64,000 nt of DNA from Pempheris klunzingeri (GCF_042242105.1 NC_092012.1:14417223-14481222); one strand, 5' to 3'. Shown: positions 29,301 through 38,764, counted from the stretch's first letter. Translations and numbers: made by a program. Notes: a model not told the origin generated them from the sequence alone.

Positions 29301-32300
29301 AGATGGAGAGCCTGTTGTCCAGGCAGCTGATGCTTTTCGACTTGGTGAGACGGCCTTGGGAGTCAGGGTCCCCCGTCAGGGATGCACCACTGAGAAGGCT
29401 GGCGGTCTTGTTGTTCCAGCCGGCACGTAGCAGGTACCTGCCGTCAGTCCGGACGTACCTACTCTGCTTCCCAGAGTTCTCACTGTCACTGAGGAGAGGC
29501 TGCTGGCTGTGTCCCGGGCTGGCAGAGAGAACAGGACACGGTGACGTAGACTGGCACCTGAAACAAGTCAGAGCAAGGTGTGAAAACACACATTTTAATG
29601 CTTCTCTGAAAAACAAGAAAAAAACAAAGCCTAACAGATATTAATAAACCAAAAGAGGCTAATCATGCCAACATATCTACTCAGTCCTCAGTACTAGAGA
29701 CTCAGTGTGGAACAGATGGTAGAAAACTGTAAAGAATCAGTTAAATTTCTGAATTCATTTCCAAGATCAAAGACAGAATGAAAACCTGAGCCACTCATTT
29801 AGAATAACCACAGGAAAGTATTCTGTCTTTGGCAGCATGACATTAGAATAAAGGCCAAAGGAAATACAGACTACATTAAAATGCCACTGTGGATTTTTCC
29901 ACATAATCGAAATGACTTGAGGAGAATCACTGTGGACCTCACACAGAAAACAGTATGCCGGGCAAGATTTATTACACCGGCCTTACCTGGTACAGTCTCA
30001 CTGCTCCTCTCTGGTCCTCAAAGTCTTTTCAGATCCCTGAAGCTAAGTGTTACTAGGTGCTACCGCAGTTCCACGGTCACTGCTGACTTTACCACCATGC
30101 ACACACACACTTTCTCACACATTTTCTCACAGTGTTCAGCTCCTTTAAGATTTCCACAGACAGACAAACTTTCCCTGTAAATCCGTGACACCTTCCTACT
30201 CATAGTCTTTCGGGAGTGTTGTCATGACTTGGAAGCTGGCTGAGTCTTGCGAAAGTCAAGCGTTGGGAGATCTGATGTCACAGCCATGGTTAGAATAACA
30301 AGCGTTATGGGAGGAGGAAGCTGAGGGCAGCGGACTGTGATCCAGCAGTGCAGGTTGGGACAGATCTCGCTTCACACCTATCTGCCCTTCCCTGATTTCA
30401 TGACTCCTGCTCCAGGGTGGGGAGACGTTTACAACAGCTAGTAACCTGCAGGCTGCAAGTGTGATGGATGCATCTTATCTTACTACCCTTGAAGAAATAT
30501 GAGAGTCTGAGACGGCAGCTCGTGTCTGCTGATTTGTACTGTTGGTTTGTATTTATTGAATAGACTTTAATCAGGCTGATATATTCAGTGATCACTGAAC
30601 ATGACTTTCCCCCAGGTTGGTCAGCAAGGAATAACTGAATACTGTAGTTCCTATGAAGCCAGATCCCACCACAGTTTGCTGCTTGATATTTATTGATTGG
30701 CGTTAATTCTGAATATTTTGATAACATTTATCTATTTAGCATGTATAAGCAGTATAATACCATTTAATAAATATTTTGTAACACATTATAAAGTAGTTTT
30801 AAGCAGCCATAAGGACATTCCTAAATGTTTATAACTTTTCCTATTAAGGCATATTTCATACTTTTACAACTGGGGTCCACTATATTGTCATTCATTATAC
30901 ACCAGCTTCCATTTATGGGTAACCACAGGAGGGGTTAAAGTTGTCTATAAATCAGCTTAAAACCACATTATAGTGTGTTATAAACAATTTATTCAATGCT
31001 TATATAGTACTTGTAAATGCTAAACGGGAGGATGTGATGTACAGCCTCTAAATCATGATAGAATGAGCAATAAAACATGAAATGGACTTCAATCTGACCT
31101 GAATCACATAACAATGAAAACCTTTTATCTCTGTTTAACCTGCCTGTTTCTAGAGTTACTATAGCTACTTAACATAAGGCTCTACACTGCAGCTGTTTTC
31201 TGTTATCTTTCCCACACTATGAATAAATTGTCCTCTGGTTATTAGCTTACTGTCATGTCTCGTCGTGTCTGTTAAGTTGGTTCACTCGTGTTTTGTCTCA
31301 TCTCTCATTTCCTGTTTTATTTTGAAAACTAAACTCTCCTCTCGTTTCAGGCAATTGACTTCCTGTCCTTGTGTGTTTTCCCGCCTTGGTGATTGTCTGC
31401 CCCGCCCTGATTGTCTCCACCTGTTCCCCATCACCTTGTGTGTATATATAGTCTGTGTCTCCCTTTGTCTTATCTTGTCCGAGCATCATAGGTCACTTGT
31501 GTTTTTTTTGTAAACCAAGCCATAGCTTGCCATGCCATGTATTTAGTAAGTATCTTGTCCATGTAAGTATTGTTTGTATTAAAGAGTTTGACATCTGATA
31601 GAACCTGTCTCACTTCGGGCATTTAAGTCCACCCGGTCTCTGAGCCCCGTGCTTAATACTTACTCATATTTTTAATTACAAATGTATTCTAACTCATAAC
31701 ACATGAGAAGACTTCCAGACATTTGAAACCCTATAATAAGTTGATCATGTGGTTTCATGAAGAAAATACTTTTTGAGCATAATTTTTGATATTAATTAGT
31801 CCAGCACATGACATGTTGCAGTGGTTCAGAGGGAAGTTATTAGAACTTATCAAGCAAATTAAAATCCCTCTGGTTTCCTTGGTAAAACTCCTGACTAAAT
31901 GTCTGCCAAGCAGTACAGTTGATGCAGGAAGCCAGAGAGGGAGCAGTGTCTGTGAAGCTAAATATCAATGGGAATGTTTTAGTAGCAACCAGACCAAACA
32001 TTCAGTAATGCAATTCTAATGCCAGTAGCATTGACTTAATCACAACTGTTTTGCTCTTTGGTTTGAGGGCCTCTGAGGTTTTAATGTTTTTCTAATTTCA
32101 TATCTAAAACATTTGGAGGATTTAGTCCCCACCCTCGACCACGATTCCATCGATGTGCTAGTAAACAACAAGATGACATGGAGGAAACTGGTTTATGTTT
32201 CATAGAGACTGCATCTATGTTTTATTACACTGTAGTGTCTTCAGTGTGAGATGCTCATTTGACTGAAGTGACTTTCAAGTGAATCTTTACAAACTTGTAG

Positions 32301-35081
32301 ACTGGTTTCACTTGGACTTCCTTACTTGTAGGTTTTAGATCTATGGAGCCTGTGACGGGGATACACGGGAGAAAAATCACTTTTAAAATAAGAATGAATA
32401 ATATATAATAATAGAATAAATGATAAAATAAATACTTTTGTGTTCTCCCAAGAAGCATTTACATTCCCTTGCAAAACTTTTCATTCAGGTCATTTCCATA
32501 TTGAAATTGTCCTGTATTTTCGTGCACACCCTACTGTAAACCACACACTACTTTTTTACTATGGCTCGGAATGACATGAAGAGGTGTACTAACCATGTGG
32601 TACACCTGAGCAAATCCTGTCGACCGGCCCATTTTTGGCTTTACCAGCCCTCACTGTGTGCTTGTCATTCGGGGTGTGCATAACAGCATGTTGCATGACC
32701 CAAACAACAAGTGCACATCCTCTTTCCACATACATAGTCCATGTTCTCTGTATTTAGTGTACATCCACTGGTACCTGGGAGTACTGAGGTCCCAGAATAC
32801 ACATGTAGAACGCTCTCATGTGCACCTCGAATGACCAACACTTTGAGGGGGGGGGGCAGCAGTCCACTGACCAACGCAGCAGCTCAATGGGATTTGTCCT
32901 GGTGTGCCAGATGACACACTGAATGTCATTCCAAGAATGTGAAAACATCATTTATGCATTACAGTAGAGTGAGCACTAAAGTAAGTGCATTTTCACTACA
33001 GTGCACATGTACATGAGTGAACCTGAGTGACACAAATGTTTTGCAAGAGAATGCAAGAGTGTTTCTATTTTTCTATTTCATCTATTGATTTTTTTTTCCT
33101 CCCCCATGTTTTTTTTCTCCCCCATGTCCCCTTAGGGGCTCCGTAAAAACCTCTCAATTAGACACAAAAAGAAAATATGTGCAGAATTTATGTCTATTTA
33201 GGGCTCGGGGACTTTTAAGGGGTTCTGGTGGTCTGGATCATGCTTGTGTAAATAAGCCCAGTTTAGTCAGCTTCAGCTGGGCCGGCCACACATACAGTAC
33301 TGTACAAAGAGCTGGATGCCAGTCATAACCTGGCCTCTGGCTTTCACTCAGGCTTCCAGGGTATACTAACCACAAGCCACTTCCTGTTACTGACCATGAT
33401 GGAGGTAGCAGACTGCTCACATAAACAGCACTTCTGCTATTATAGTTCAACATATGTAAACTGCATCACCCATTAGCACTTTTATGTGTTATCATATATA
33501 AAACTCTTCATACCAGTAAATAAGATGAAGACAGTGAAGGTGCATTTCTGCATGTGTAAAACACTTTATCTTTCACAGCCTTGTCAGCATGTTTTGTGTT
33601 GTTAAAACACCTCTCTCTTATACTTGTGCTCTTTGATGTGCAGGGCATCTATTTGGAGTATAACATCAGTGCAGGGGCAAGGAGGTTCCTTTATATGGTT
33701 TCAAATTTTTCCCCCCACAGATCAAGTTTTTTGTTATGCTTTGTATTGTTTTTTCCACCATGTTGCTGCATGTTGCCATATGAACCTCTTGAGGCTACGC
33801 AGTTCAGTGTAGCTGTAATTTGTCCTAGAAACCGATCCCTGGTTGATTCCATAGTTTGAGGGAATGCATTGTGCAGCACTATCAAACGCGACTAATTCTT
33901 CTTTCTCTGTTACAGTAAAACCTGGAGCTGCAAAGCATCTCTGCCTCATGAGCTTTAAATGCAGTCTTTAAGAATCTAGGGTAACATGAGCCCATGAGAA
34001 CAGCCAGCTTTTAATAAGGCTCTACTTCAATGACAATTAAATTCATCAAAAGCGGCTGAGGTTAAATGTACAATTATCATGTTAGACGAATGCAGAGACC
34101 TTTGTGCTACTGCCATTAATGTTTTCCTTATATGTCAGCAGGTTTACCTTGGGAATTGTGTGCCTTGGACAAGTATGAGGTAAACGTGCTGACTTATCAT
34201 AATAGTAACATTAGGATTACCATTTATGTGGTTTTCCACTTCCAACAGGCCTAATTTACACCACAAGCAATTACAGGAACCTGCTGCCACAGGTGACTTT
34301 ATGCTGTGTGTGTTTTCCACCAGTGTCTCATTAGCAAAGAAAATGAGGAGTGATTTAACCTACAACACAACCAGTAATAAAACAGTTGCATTATCATACA
34401 TTATATTAGACTACAGATACAGCAGCACCATTGCTAACAATTATCTCTCTCAAAATCATGGTGGTGTGACAGTGCGAACAGAAGACAATGATCGCACAAT
34501 GATCATGTCTAACTACTGTATGTGACATGAAATCTTTTGTTAGACTTTCTAGTTAAAAACAGTTTGCACTCGATAAAAACGGACAGGATGATAAACCATA
34601 AGAATGAAAAGTCTAGATATCACATATCATCCTCAATGTTTGTTGTTCTCTCCCGGCGGGACACTGTCAGCTCTCAACATGCTAACACAAGCTTCAGCTC
34701 ACTACTCACAGTTTAAAGTTGGATGGGGCCCTCATCCAGAATACAGGATCGTACTTGCAAAAATTCTGGATGTCTTCTCATGACTGACAATCGGTTGTTC
34801 TTTCCCATGGGTGAAAAAAAAAAAACCCACTACACCTGACTGTCAATGCAAAGACGTATTTCAAAATGAATGAACTGATAAGTGCAGCACTTGTTTCTCT
34901 TTCAAATCAAAAGAAGAATTAGTCCACTCAGATGGATACTCTGAAGCCATGTGAGGTGGCTGGAAGTGAACATTAACCAGCCCATTCCTATTGCAGATGT
35001 CACTGACCTGTCGGGGACGTCCCGCGGAGCTTTACCCGCTTCTGCACGAGGCACAGCCTTCGAACTCTTGTTGGCAGTCAT
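2338..35081 (-). CDS. dennd2b: DENN domain-containing protein 2B, 19 coding exons
   Basis: Start codon to stop codon on the minus strand. Coding exons in transcript order: 35008-35081, 28277-29557, 26803-26948, 22660-22757, 20482-20694, 20013-20109, 19794-19838, 19264-19448, 18044-18153, 17593-17662, 15712-15789, 13901-14041, 13586-13734, 7421-7598, 5887-5928, 4790-4901, 3360-3599, 3007-3093, 2338-2372. They sum to 3381 nt (1126 aa, close to about 1137 for human ST5/DENND2B), every junction is GT-AG and all phases fit. Residues 1-660 are low-complexity and Ser/Pro-rich, with PPPLPSTPAP at about 424-433. uDENN covers about 665-775, cDENN about 775-930 and dDENN about 955-1110. Family knowledge: DENND2B is a GDP/GTP exchange factor for Rab13 and was first described as the ST5/HTS1 tumour-suppressor locus influencing ERK signalling; the proline-rich stretch fits SH3 binding. 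The identification rests on many blocks shared with the human protein as I know it. Alternative promoters are likely but not resolved here. Confidence 0.96.
3007..3093 (-). CDS. dennd2b: dennd2b coding exon 18
   Basis: Encodes LFEQRVDQYLEELPDTEQSG, then VNKFLKGL. Acceptor CAG at 3094-3096, donor GTGAGT at 3005-3006. A reading frame continues past the donor to 2918 but would lack the family's C-terminal tail. Confidence 0.95.
3360..3599 (-). CDS. dennd2b: dennd2b coding exon 17, dDENN
   Basis: 240 nt encoding about residues 1006-1086, including LVSEAFIRFFLETIGHYSLF, then FQREAFRKSVASKSIRRFL, FMESQMFAGFIQDREL and RKTRAK. This is the dDENN core. Donor GTAAAC at 3358-3359. Confidence 0.97.
4790..4901 (-). 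CDS. dennd2b: dennd2b coding exon 16, dDENN
   Basis: Encodes MDDEASLLPRKLQAALEQAL, then EQRNDIINQDSDSESDE. It includes a predicted helix and an acidic serine cluster conserved in the family. Acceptor TATAG at 4902-4906, donor GTGAAT at 4788-4789. Confidence 0.95.
5273..5768. mobile_element. MITE with AGGTCCCAT terminal repeats, TTAA-flanked
   Basis: TTAA at 5273-5276 is followed by AGGTCCCAT (5277-5285). The far end has ATGGGACCT (5755-5763), then T and TTAA (5765-5768). The element is about 0.5 kb, has no transposase and lies in a dennd2b intron between exons 15 and 16. Its ends resemble a very common teleost non-autonomous DNA transposon. The TTAA flanks would fit piggyBac-like integration, but I cannot exclude another superfamily. 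The open frames in it (5340-5729 and 5273-5518) are incidental. Confidence 0.65.
5371..5394 (+). repeat. (CTG)8 trinucleotide repeat
   Basis: Eight uninterrupted CTG units inside the MITE at 5273-5768. It is intronic and not in a coding exon of dennd2b. Confidence 0.9.
5887..5928 (-). CDS. dennd2b: dennd2b coding exon 15, 42-nt microexon
   Basis: Encodes ALMVDLGTDRFIRQ, the start of the dDENN region. 42 nt with phase 0 at both ends, so it could be skipped in frame. Donor GTCAGT at 5885-5886 and acceptor TTAG. Confidence 0.93.
6541..6720 (+). repeat. Teleost dispersed repeat, copy 1
   Basis: Contains ATGGAAAATGCCCATCATAA and CACATTTGAGAAGCTGGAAT, phrases of a common fish repeat related to the copies at 26523-26776 and 45030-45240. 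Lies in the dennd2b intron between exons 14 and 15. Probably a degraded non-autonomous DNA transposon. Confidence 0.55.
7421..7598 (-). CDS. dennd2b: dennd2b coding exon 14, cDENN C-terminal part
   Basis: Encodes TLSSCMHAVVALLYPFSWQH, then TFIPVLPGSMLDIVCCPTPF and LVGLLSSSLPKLKELPVEE. The YPFSWQHTFIPVLP block is diagnostic of DENN proteins. Joins the previous exon across an AG|C serine codon. Donor GTGAGT at 7419-7420. Confidence 0.97.
9425..9535 (-). repeat. Teleost dispersed repeat fragment
   Basis: Holds GTCCACCACTTTGGTCCAGA and CTGAAATATTTTAATAACTA, phrases of a common teleost repeat that usually end in a TGG-rich 'mean/variance-like' tail. It lies in the opposite orientation to the related fragment at 12100-12500. 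Family name not assigned. Confidence 0.5.
12100..12500 (+). repeat. Teleost dispersed repeat fragment
   Basis: Contains AACACCAACATGCTGATGTT, ATCCTCTGAGGACCATGA and CACGACAATCTATCCAATGG, phrases of the same repeat family as 9425-9535 in the other orientation. It is in the large dennd2b intron between exons 13 and 14. Confidence 0.55.
13586..13734 (-). CDS. dennd2b: dennd2b coding exon 13, cDENN core
   Basis: Encodes VIELRRPTDSRLEHVDFDSL, then FSCLSVRQVIRVFASLLLER and RVIFVADKL. The LLLERRVIFVADKLS motif is the cDENN signature. Donor GTGAGT at 13584-13585, acceptor CAG at 13735-13737. Confidence 0.97.
13901..14041 (-). CDS. dennd2b: dennd2b coding exon 12, cDENN
   Basis: 47 codons: ILDEVERRRGVSAALVYPFM, then RSLMESPFPAPGK and KVKTFLPGAGNE. 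The FPAPGK and linker motifs are near-identical across the family. The donor is the less common GTCAGA at 13899-13900. Confidence 0.96.
15712..15789 (-). CDS. dennd2b: dennd2b coding exon 11, uDENN/cDENN junction
   Basis: 26 codons: PTGKGPRLPEVYCVISRLGC then FDLFST. The PEVYCVISRLGCF strand is characteristic of the DENN family. Donor GTGAGT at 15710-15711, acceptor CAG at 15790-15792. Confidence 0.95.
17593..17662 (-). CDS. dennd2b: dennd2b coding exon 10, uDENN
   Basis: Encodes SETFSFMLTGEDGSRRFGYC and then RRLL, the core uDENN strand-turn motif. 70 nt, donor GTGAGT at 17591-17592, acceptor CAG at 17663-17665. Confidence 0.96.
18044..18153 (-). CDS. dennd2b: dennd2b coding exon 9, uDENN
   Basis: Encodes LERPTKQMREAEQRLKAIPQ, then FCYPDAKDW and SPVSEYTS (about residues 714-750). 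The acceptor CAG at 18154-18156 is preceded on the minus strand by 16 copies of a CTCCT pentanucleotide (18161-18240), which form the polypyrimidine tract. Donor GTATGG is at 18042-18043. Confidence 0.95.
18161..18240 (+). repeat. (AGGAG)16 pentanucleotide microsatellite
   Basis: Sixteen perfect AGGAG units, read as CTCCT on the dennd2b strand. It begins 7 nt upstream of the exon 9 boundary, so it replaces the normal polypyrimidine tract. A frame translating it as SSPLLSSPLL is an artefact. Confidence 0.95.
19264..19448 (-). CDS. dennd2b: dennd2b coding exon 8, start of uDENN
   Basis: Encodes AHTQRLLKLQSILRRAPSYR, then LEWQ-type and ELFEYFVVVSLKKKPS motifs and ends YQFPK (about residues 652-713). 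The LFEYFVVVSL strand is the uDENN hallmark. Donor GTAAAA is at 19262-19263. Confidence 0.95.
19794..19838 (-). CDS. dennd2b: dennd2b coding exon 7, acidic 45-nt microexon
   Basis: Encodes DDNSESESDSDDRFK with the flanking codon bases, a Ser/Asp/Glu run resembling a CK2 phosphorylation patch. Length is 45 nt and both ends have the same phase, so skipping would keep the frame. Confidence 0.9.
20013..20109 (-). CDS. dennd2b: dennd2b coding exon 6
   Basis: Encodes LVQRINSIYCTKRGKKRLKK and then LSMTNVETTSLR, a strongly basic patch ahead of the uDENN. Donor GTAAGG is at 20011-20012 and acceptor CAG at 20110-20112. Confidence 0.94.
20482..20694 (-). CDS. dennd2b: dennd2b coding exon 5
   Basis: 71 codons, residues 534-604. 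Contains DRKSHRLSQLSKRYSHDEML and ends HWRIPK, matching the basic Ser-rich block before the DENN region in DENND2B proteins. The acceptor is CTAG rather than CAG. The open frame continues past the donor at 20480-20481 into the intron, but the next exon supplies the expected continuation. Confidence 0.94.
22660..22757 (-). CDS. dennd2b: dennd2b coding exon 4
   Basis: Encodes KENPYEDVDLK followed by a basic stretch ending SPPQ (about residues 501-533). It repeats the acidic PYED motif of the previous exon. Donor CAG|GTAAGT is at 22658-22659 and acceptor CAG at 22758-22760. Phases fit both neighbours. Confidence 0.92.
25349..25367 (+). repeat. Poly(A) run, A19
   Basis: Nineteen uninterrupted A residues in the intron between dennd2b exons 3 and 4. 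Possibly the tail of an old retroposed fragment; I see no clear body upstream. Confidence 0.85.
26523..26776 (+). repeat. Teleost dispersed repeat, copy 2
   Basis: Holds ATTTTCTTGATTAATCAATT, AGAAAATAGTGAAAAATGTC, CAATTTCCCAAAGCC and AATGTCTTGTTTTGTCC. Readily aligned with 45030-45240 and 6541-6720. Ends are rich in ATTAATCAATTAAT-type inverted sequence, suggesting a non-autonomous hAT-like element. Confidence 0.6.
26803..26948 (-). CDS. dennd2b: dennd2b coding exon 3
   Basis: Encodes about residues 452-501, with SYPSSPTENGT and STLEENAYEDIV conserved in the family. The YED motif resembles a tyrosine phosphorylation or SH2-docking site (inference). Acceptor CAG is at 26949-26951 and donor GTAAGC at 26801-26802. 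Confidence 0.93.
28277..29557 (-). CDS. dennd2b: dennd2b coding exon 2, large disordered N-terminal exon
   Basis: This 1281-nt exon encodes residues 25-452. The open frame runs on to 29616, but the acceptor CAG at 29558-29560 joins in phase to exon 1; the donor GTGAGG is at 28275-28276. Visible blocks shared with the family are KISEWECRRVALPRMS, KTFDFKGVRRMS, FSECSYTETEDEG, AVLNRIQKIEQ, PKPKRTFEYDAK and PPPLPSTPAP. The segment is Ser/Pro/Arg-rich and probably disordered, with many potential phosphorylation sites. Confidence 0.95.
29558..35007. other. dennd2b intron between exons 1 and 2
   Basis: About 5.4 kb. It carries the solo-LTR-like element at 31251-31658 and otherwise AT-rich DNA with no recognised coding sequence on either strand. 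A G-run lies near 32848-32857. Confidence 0.6.
31251..31658 (+). mobile_element. Solo-LTR-like dispersed element, possible CTTAC duplication
   Basis: The element starts TGTCATGTCTCG, contains CCCGCCCTGATTGTCTCCAC, a TATA-like TGTATATATAGTC near 31440-31452, and ATTAAAGAG near 31579-31587 as a possible poly(A) signal. It is flanked by CTTAC at 31246-31250 and 31659-31663. This resembles a widespread teleost repeat. The right end (TTAATA) is not the canonical CA of an LTR, so a solo LTR is only one reading. No protein is encoded. Confidence 0.5.
35008..35081 (-). CDS. dennd2b: dennd2b coding exon 1 (start codon)
   Basis: The start ATG lies at 35079-35081 and the protein opens MTANKSSKAV. The donor is CAG|GTCAGT at 35006-35007. 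The acceptor is at 35107-35109 (CAG), giving 25 nt of 5' UTR in the exon, and the first six exon bases are GTGAGT. An in-frame upstream GTG would add MGGLPTN, but ATG is preferred because the N-terminus then matches the vertebrate family start MTANK. The exon ends with two bases of codon 25. Confidence 0.88.
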
Positions 35082-35106
35082 GTTGGTCGGCAAACCGCCC
35101 ACTCAC
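35082..35106 (-). promoter_or_regulatory. dennd2b: 5' leader of dennd2b start exon with embedded donor sequence
   Basis: Twenty-five non-coding bases between the acceptor and the ATG. They begin GTGAGT directly after the acceptor CAG, the form of a recursive splice site. See findings. Confidence 0.5.
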
Positions 35107-37772
35107 CTGATGAACAAACACAAGGATATGAAGTATTTAAAAAGTTGCAGCACTCAAACAAGCAAAAACAAACAAAAACTCTTGCTGCAAAATAAAACTC
35201 TTCTAAGATTGTTTGGTTTTGTCTGTGGGTGTTTTTAGGAATTTAGAATTTGGGCTATTACAAAAATATTTACTGCATTTAGTCTTGAGATTCACAAAAG
35301 TCCAATCCAATCCTCTCATGAACATGGACATTAATCCAGAACCACATCTAAAACCAGATGGCCAACATTCCTGTAAGACCACAACCAGGACCCAAAGCAA
35401 AAACTGGGTGAGCCAACAGTGTGAACAGGTCAACTCATGTTACTTGACTTGGCTTTGCAGCTCTGTTCACCACCTGTGTTTAATGTTGGTCTGACACTGC
35501 TTCACTTTAATGCAGATTCCCAAAAACAACAATAGGATTTTTATTTCTGACGCTCTCAACCCTAAATTTGACTCTTCTCAATCCCTGATTAACATGAGAG
35601 AAGGGCAAAAGGGCTTGACAACTTGACAACTTTTCATATGGCAAGCTAATGCAAAGTACCTTCTTTTCACCACAGATGCCATGTTGAATCTTCAGTGCAA
35701 ACGCTGCAGACAAATTTGACCAAGCCAAAAGCAAGTGGAATAATTAACACAGCATGTAGACAATGTTGTGCCAGAGAAGCTCTGGAGCCTCGAGCACAGC
35801 TATTCCTCCACTAAAAACCGTCTATTTTAACATCAAACAACGCACGACAATGTTGTGCCACTAAAAGAGCTCAACTGATTTGCAAACAAGGTCCCGATCT
35901 GCATGAGGATCATAGCCAGAGAGGACTTTGGAAAGAAAGGCCTTATTCATATGGCTGCCACCCTGTTGATGTATTAGTAACCCATAAGCCGGGAGAATGC
36001 AGAGCTTTAATTGGTCAGTTTGATGTTTGACGGTTTTATTACGGTTTTGGAGTTATTTTGGGGTTAGCTTCAGAGGCTGCCTGCAGGTGGATACTTTTCT
36101 ATCAGTCTACCTCTAATATCTACCCACACAGATAGCTCTGGCTTTATTTGCCAAGACATTTATGCCTCTTCCGTGATATAATGGAGGACCATGCTAGGGG
36201 CATTGCTGGGAGTTGTTTAAAGCTTGCTGTCACAGATGCATGTTGTTATAACTTATGGACTGCGGATCAGCTTGATTTAACATCCTCTATTTAACAGAAA
36301 AACCTGTTAAAACATCTTCCTTATGATAAACATTTCCTGGACTTGATCTCAAATTAGACCAACAGTTAGTTAAACCCTCCCTTCAAACTGCAGGTCATTG
36401 CCCCTCGAAATGCAGTAATGACCCTTTCAAGACAGCTCAAAGTGATTGTTCTGGTGCAAAAGGAGGTCAAATGGAGATCCCTAGAGATCAGAGGTGGAGG
36501 ATGGGAGGGTGCTTGGCAGCATGACTTGTTTACAGGAAGTTGTTGTATGAAGAAGACAGCCAACCAGTAGTGGAGCTGAGTCCTATAGAGACAGATGAGG
36601 AGAGAGAGGGAGCATTCCTGCTGTCAGCTATTTCCTGTGACTGTGGACTATGCTAAGAGGACGGGGCATGCATCATTATTTTCATCCAGCTCAAAGAATG
36701 ATGTTACCCCGTCCTGCTTACAACTCTCCAGTACTGCTGTTATTCTGTGAACAATGAAGACCACGACACCCAGAGTGTATTTTTACAGAAAACTGGCACA
36801 AATCGGGGCACGGACAATGGGATATTTTCAAAAATGGAATTTCAACATTAAAGTGTACAGACATGTGTTAACTAGTGTGTCAAGTTTGGAGGTGACCCAG
36901 TTTCTCATCAAGAAACATGACATTTGTACCAAAATTAGAACTTTCCAAATGACTTCTATAAATCAGAGACTGTTAGCCACATTTGGGACCAGAGATATTG
37001 ATTGCATTGAGGATTGTCTTCTGAAAACATGACAACTTTCTGGGCAAATGGAATAAAAAACAAGTTAATAATTTGTCCATTATTGTGTGATAAAACAAAT
37101 CATTCTGAAAAGGGAAAACAAAAGGGAAATTGAGACAAAAATAAGCAGAACTTTGAGGCATACAATCTTTTATATTACTCTAAATGAAACCAAATGGAAA
37201 TAGTCTGCTTACATAAAAATCAGACACATTGGCAGCTGTGCGAAATATTATTTCTAATGAATTCCTGCTGAAACAATATTGTATGTTTTTGAAAGCGATA
37301 TTTGATATCCTGTCTGACTGTCTCTGTCTGATTGAAAGCAAAAAGCTTCTGTTATTTGTAACACCTTAAATCAAATATACAGCAATTAGAGAAAGACTGC
37401 AATCAACTGGCAGGAGCTAGAAAAATTAAACTGTTAATATTTCGAATTAGGTCAGCTCTACACTCTTGAGTTACATTATGTTGAGACTAATGTTTATTTG
37501 TACAAATCTATAATTTTCTATTTTTTGGACCGAGAGGAACACGGTCACAAAAATGGGTCACAGAGACCCAGGATGGACTTGTGCAGTGTAAACACCAAGG
37601 CGTTAGCCAACTGACTTCCTGAGGTCTGATACCATCTCCCTACACAAAATCACAGGCTGTAAACAACCTCTTCTAAGAAAGCTCTAGAGTACCTTTAAAG
37701 TGCATTCAACCAGATTCAACACTAATTTTCTCTTGAGATGTCAGAGCCAAAGGCAAACTAACGGTCAACAGT

Positions 37773-37834
37773 GAGACGTCAAAGACTTCATGCTGATTGG
37801 AGGCATTCAGTCACCGCGGTGACGAAGTGACTCA
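37773..37834. promoter_or_regulatory. Palindrome and AP-1/CRE-like cluster
   Basis: GTCACCGCGGTGAC at 37810-37823 is a perfect 14-bp palindrome. A TGACTCA AP-1-type site follows at 37828-37834 and GACGTCA lies near 37773-37779. In otherwise AT-rich upstream DNA, this suggests a regulatory element; function is not shown. Confidence 0.3.
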
Positions 37835-38283
37835 CTTGACACTGACTGGTGTTATAAAGTCTGGCGTCTTACAGAATGAGGTAAAGTACAAAAAGACATT
37901 AATGTATGAGGGCACACTTCGCCCAGAGGGTGTTATTCAAGAATTATTAGTAGGTTTTGTTGCTGGAAACTACGTAGTCAGGTATCAGGTGTCAGTTCTC
38001 AGTAACTTCATCACAATGAGTAACACCTTTTACATTACACTTATCCATCTGTTCCATTATTGATATAAAAACACTGATGAAAGTAAGCAGATTGTTATAA
38101 AGTAAAGACAACAGGGTGGAGTGTTCTGACTATGAAGTGGTTTGTAATCATTGTTTATGGTTTGCAGTGACAATGTAAATGACTCAACCAGGTCAGGTAA
38201 CAAACAAGATCAAGTATAAGCTTCAACACACACTGGCATCATATAACGCATGTCAAAACACCCACATCTATTGTTTTCTATGC

Positions 38284-38307
38284 CACACACACACACACAC
38301 ACACACA
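38284..38307 (+). repeat. (CA)12 microsatellite
   Basis: Twelve CA units in non-coding DNA upstream of the dennd2b start exon. Confidence 0.9.
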
Positions 38308-38742
38308 TTTGCTACCAAATCATACATTTCCCAGCTGCTCTTCTTTTACTTCTTATTGCTTTTTCAAACATGACATCCAGCCTCGGAGAAGTTAACAGTT
38401 CTCTTTCCTCCACGAGTTTGTCTCTTTGGCTCTAACATAAAAACAAATCCTCCACAGCCAAACTGTCTCTTTAAGATATTAGACACCGTCATCTCAATGG
38501 CCTTATTTAGCCGTTTCAGGGTTTTTCCGGGTTTTGTCATGTTCATGTTCAGAAGTACTAATTGATTACATGAGAGGCATATCAATGATGCATATTTTCC
38601 TCAGAAACAAGAGCATATTCATGAAATGAGACGACAACAGAGTCTCCATTAGACTACTTGGGCTGGAATAAAAGAGCCCTTTGTGTTTGAAACGTCCTTG
38701 AGAGGGAGATGTGGTTAAAAAGTAAGTCTTTTATCAGCTGTA

Positions 38743-38764
38743 TGTGTGTGTGTGTGTGTGTGTG
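38743..38764 (+). repeat. (TG)11 microsatellite
   Basis: Eleven TG units, about 440 bp from the (CA)12 tract and in opposite orientation; the two could pair with each other. Confidence 0.9.

Noticed and set aside
28919..29644. Plus-strand frames of 65-117 codons
   Set aside because: They are antisense to the large dennd2b exon 2 and reflect its base composition.
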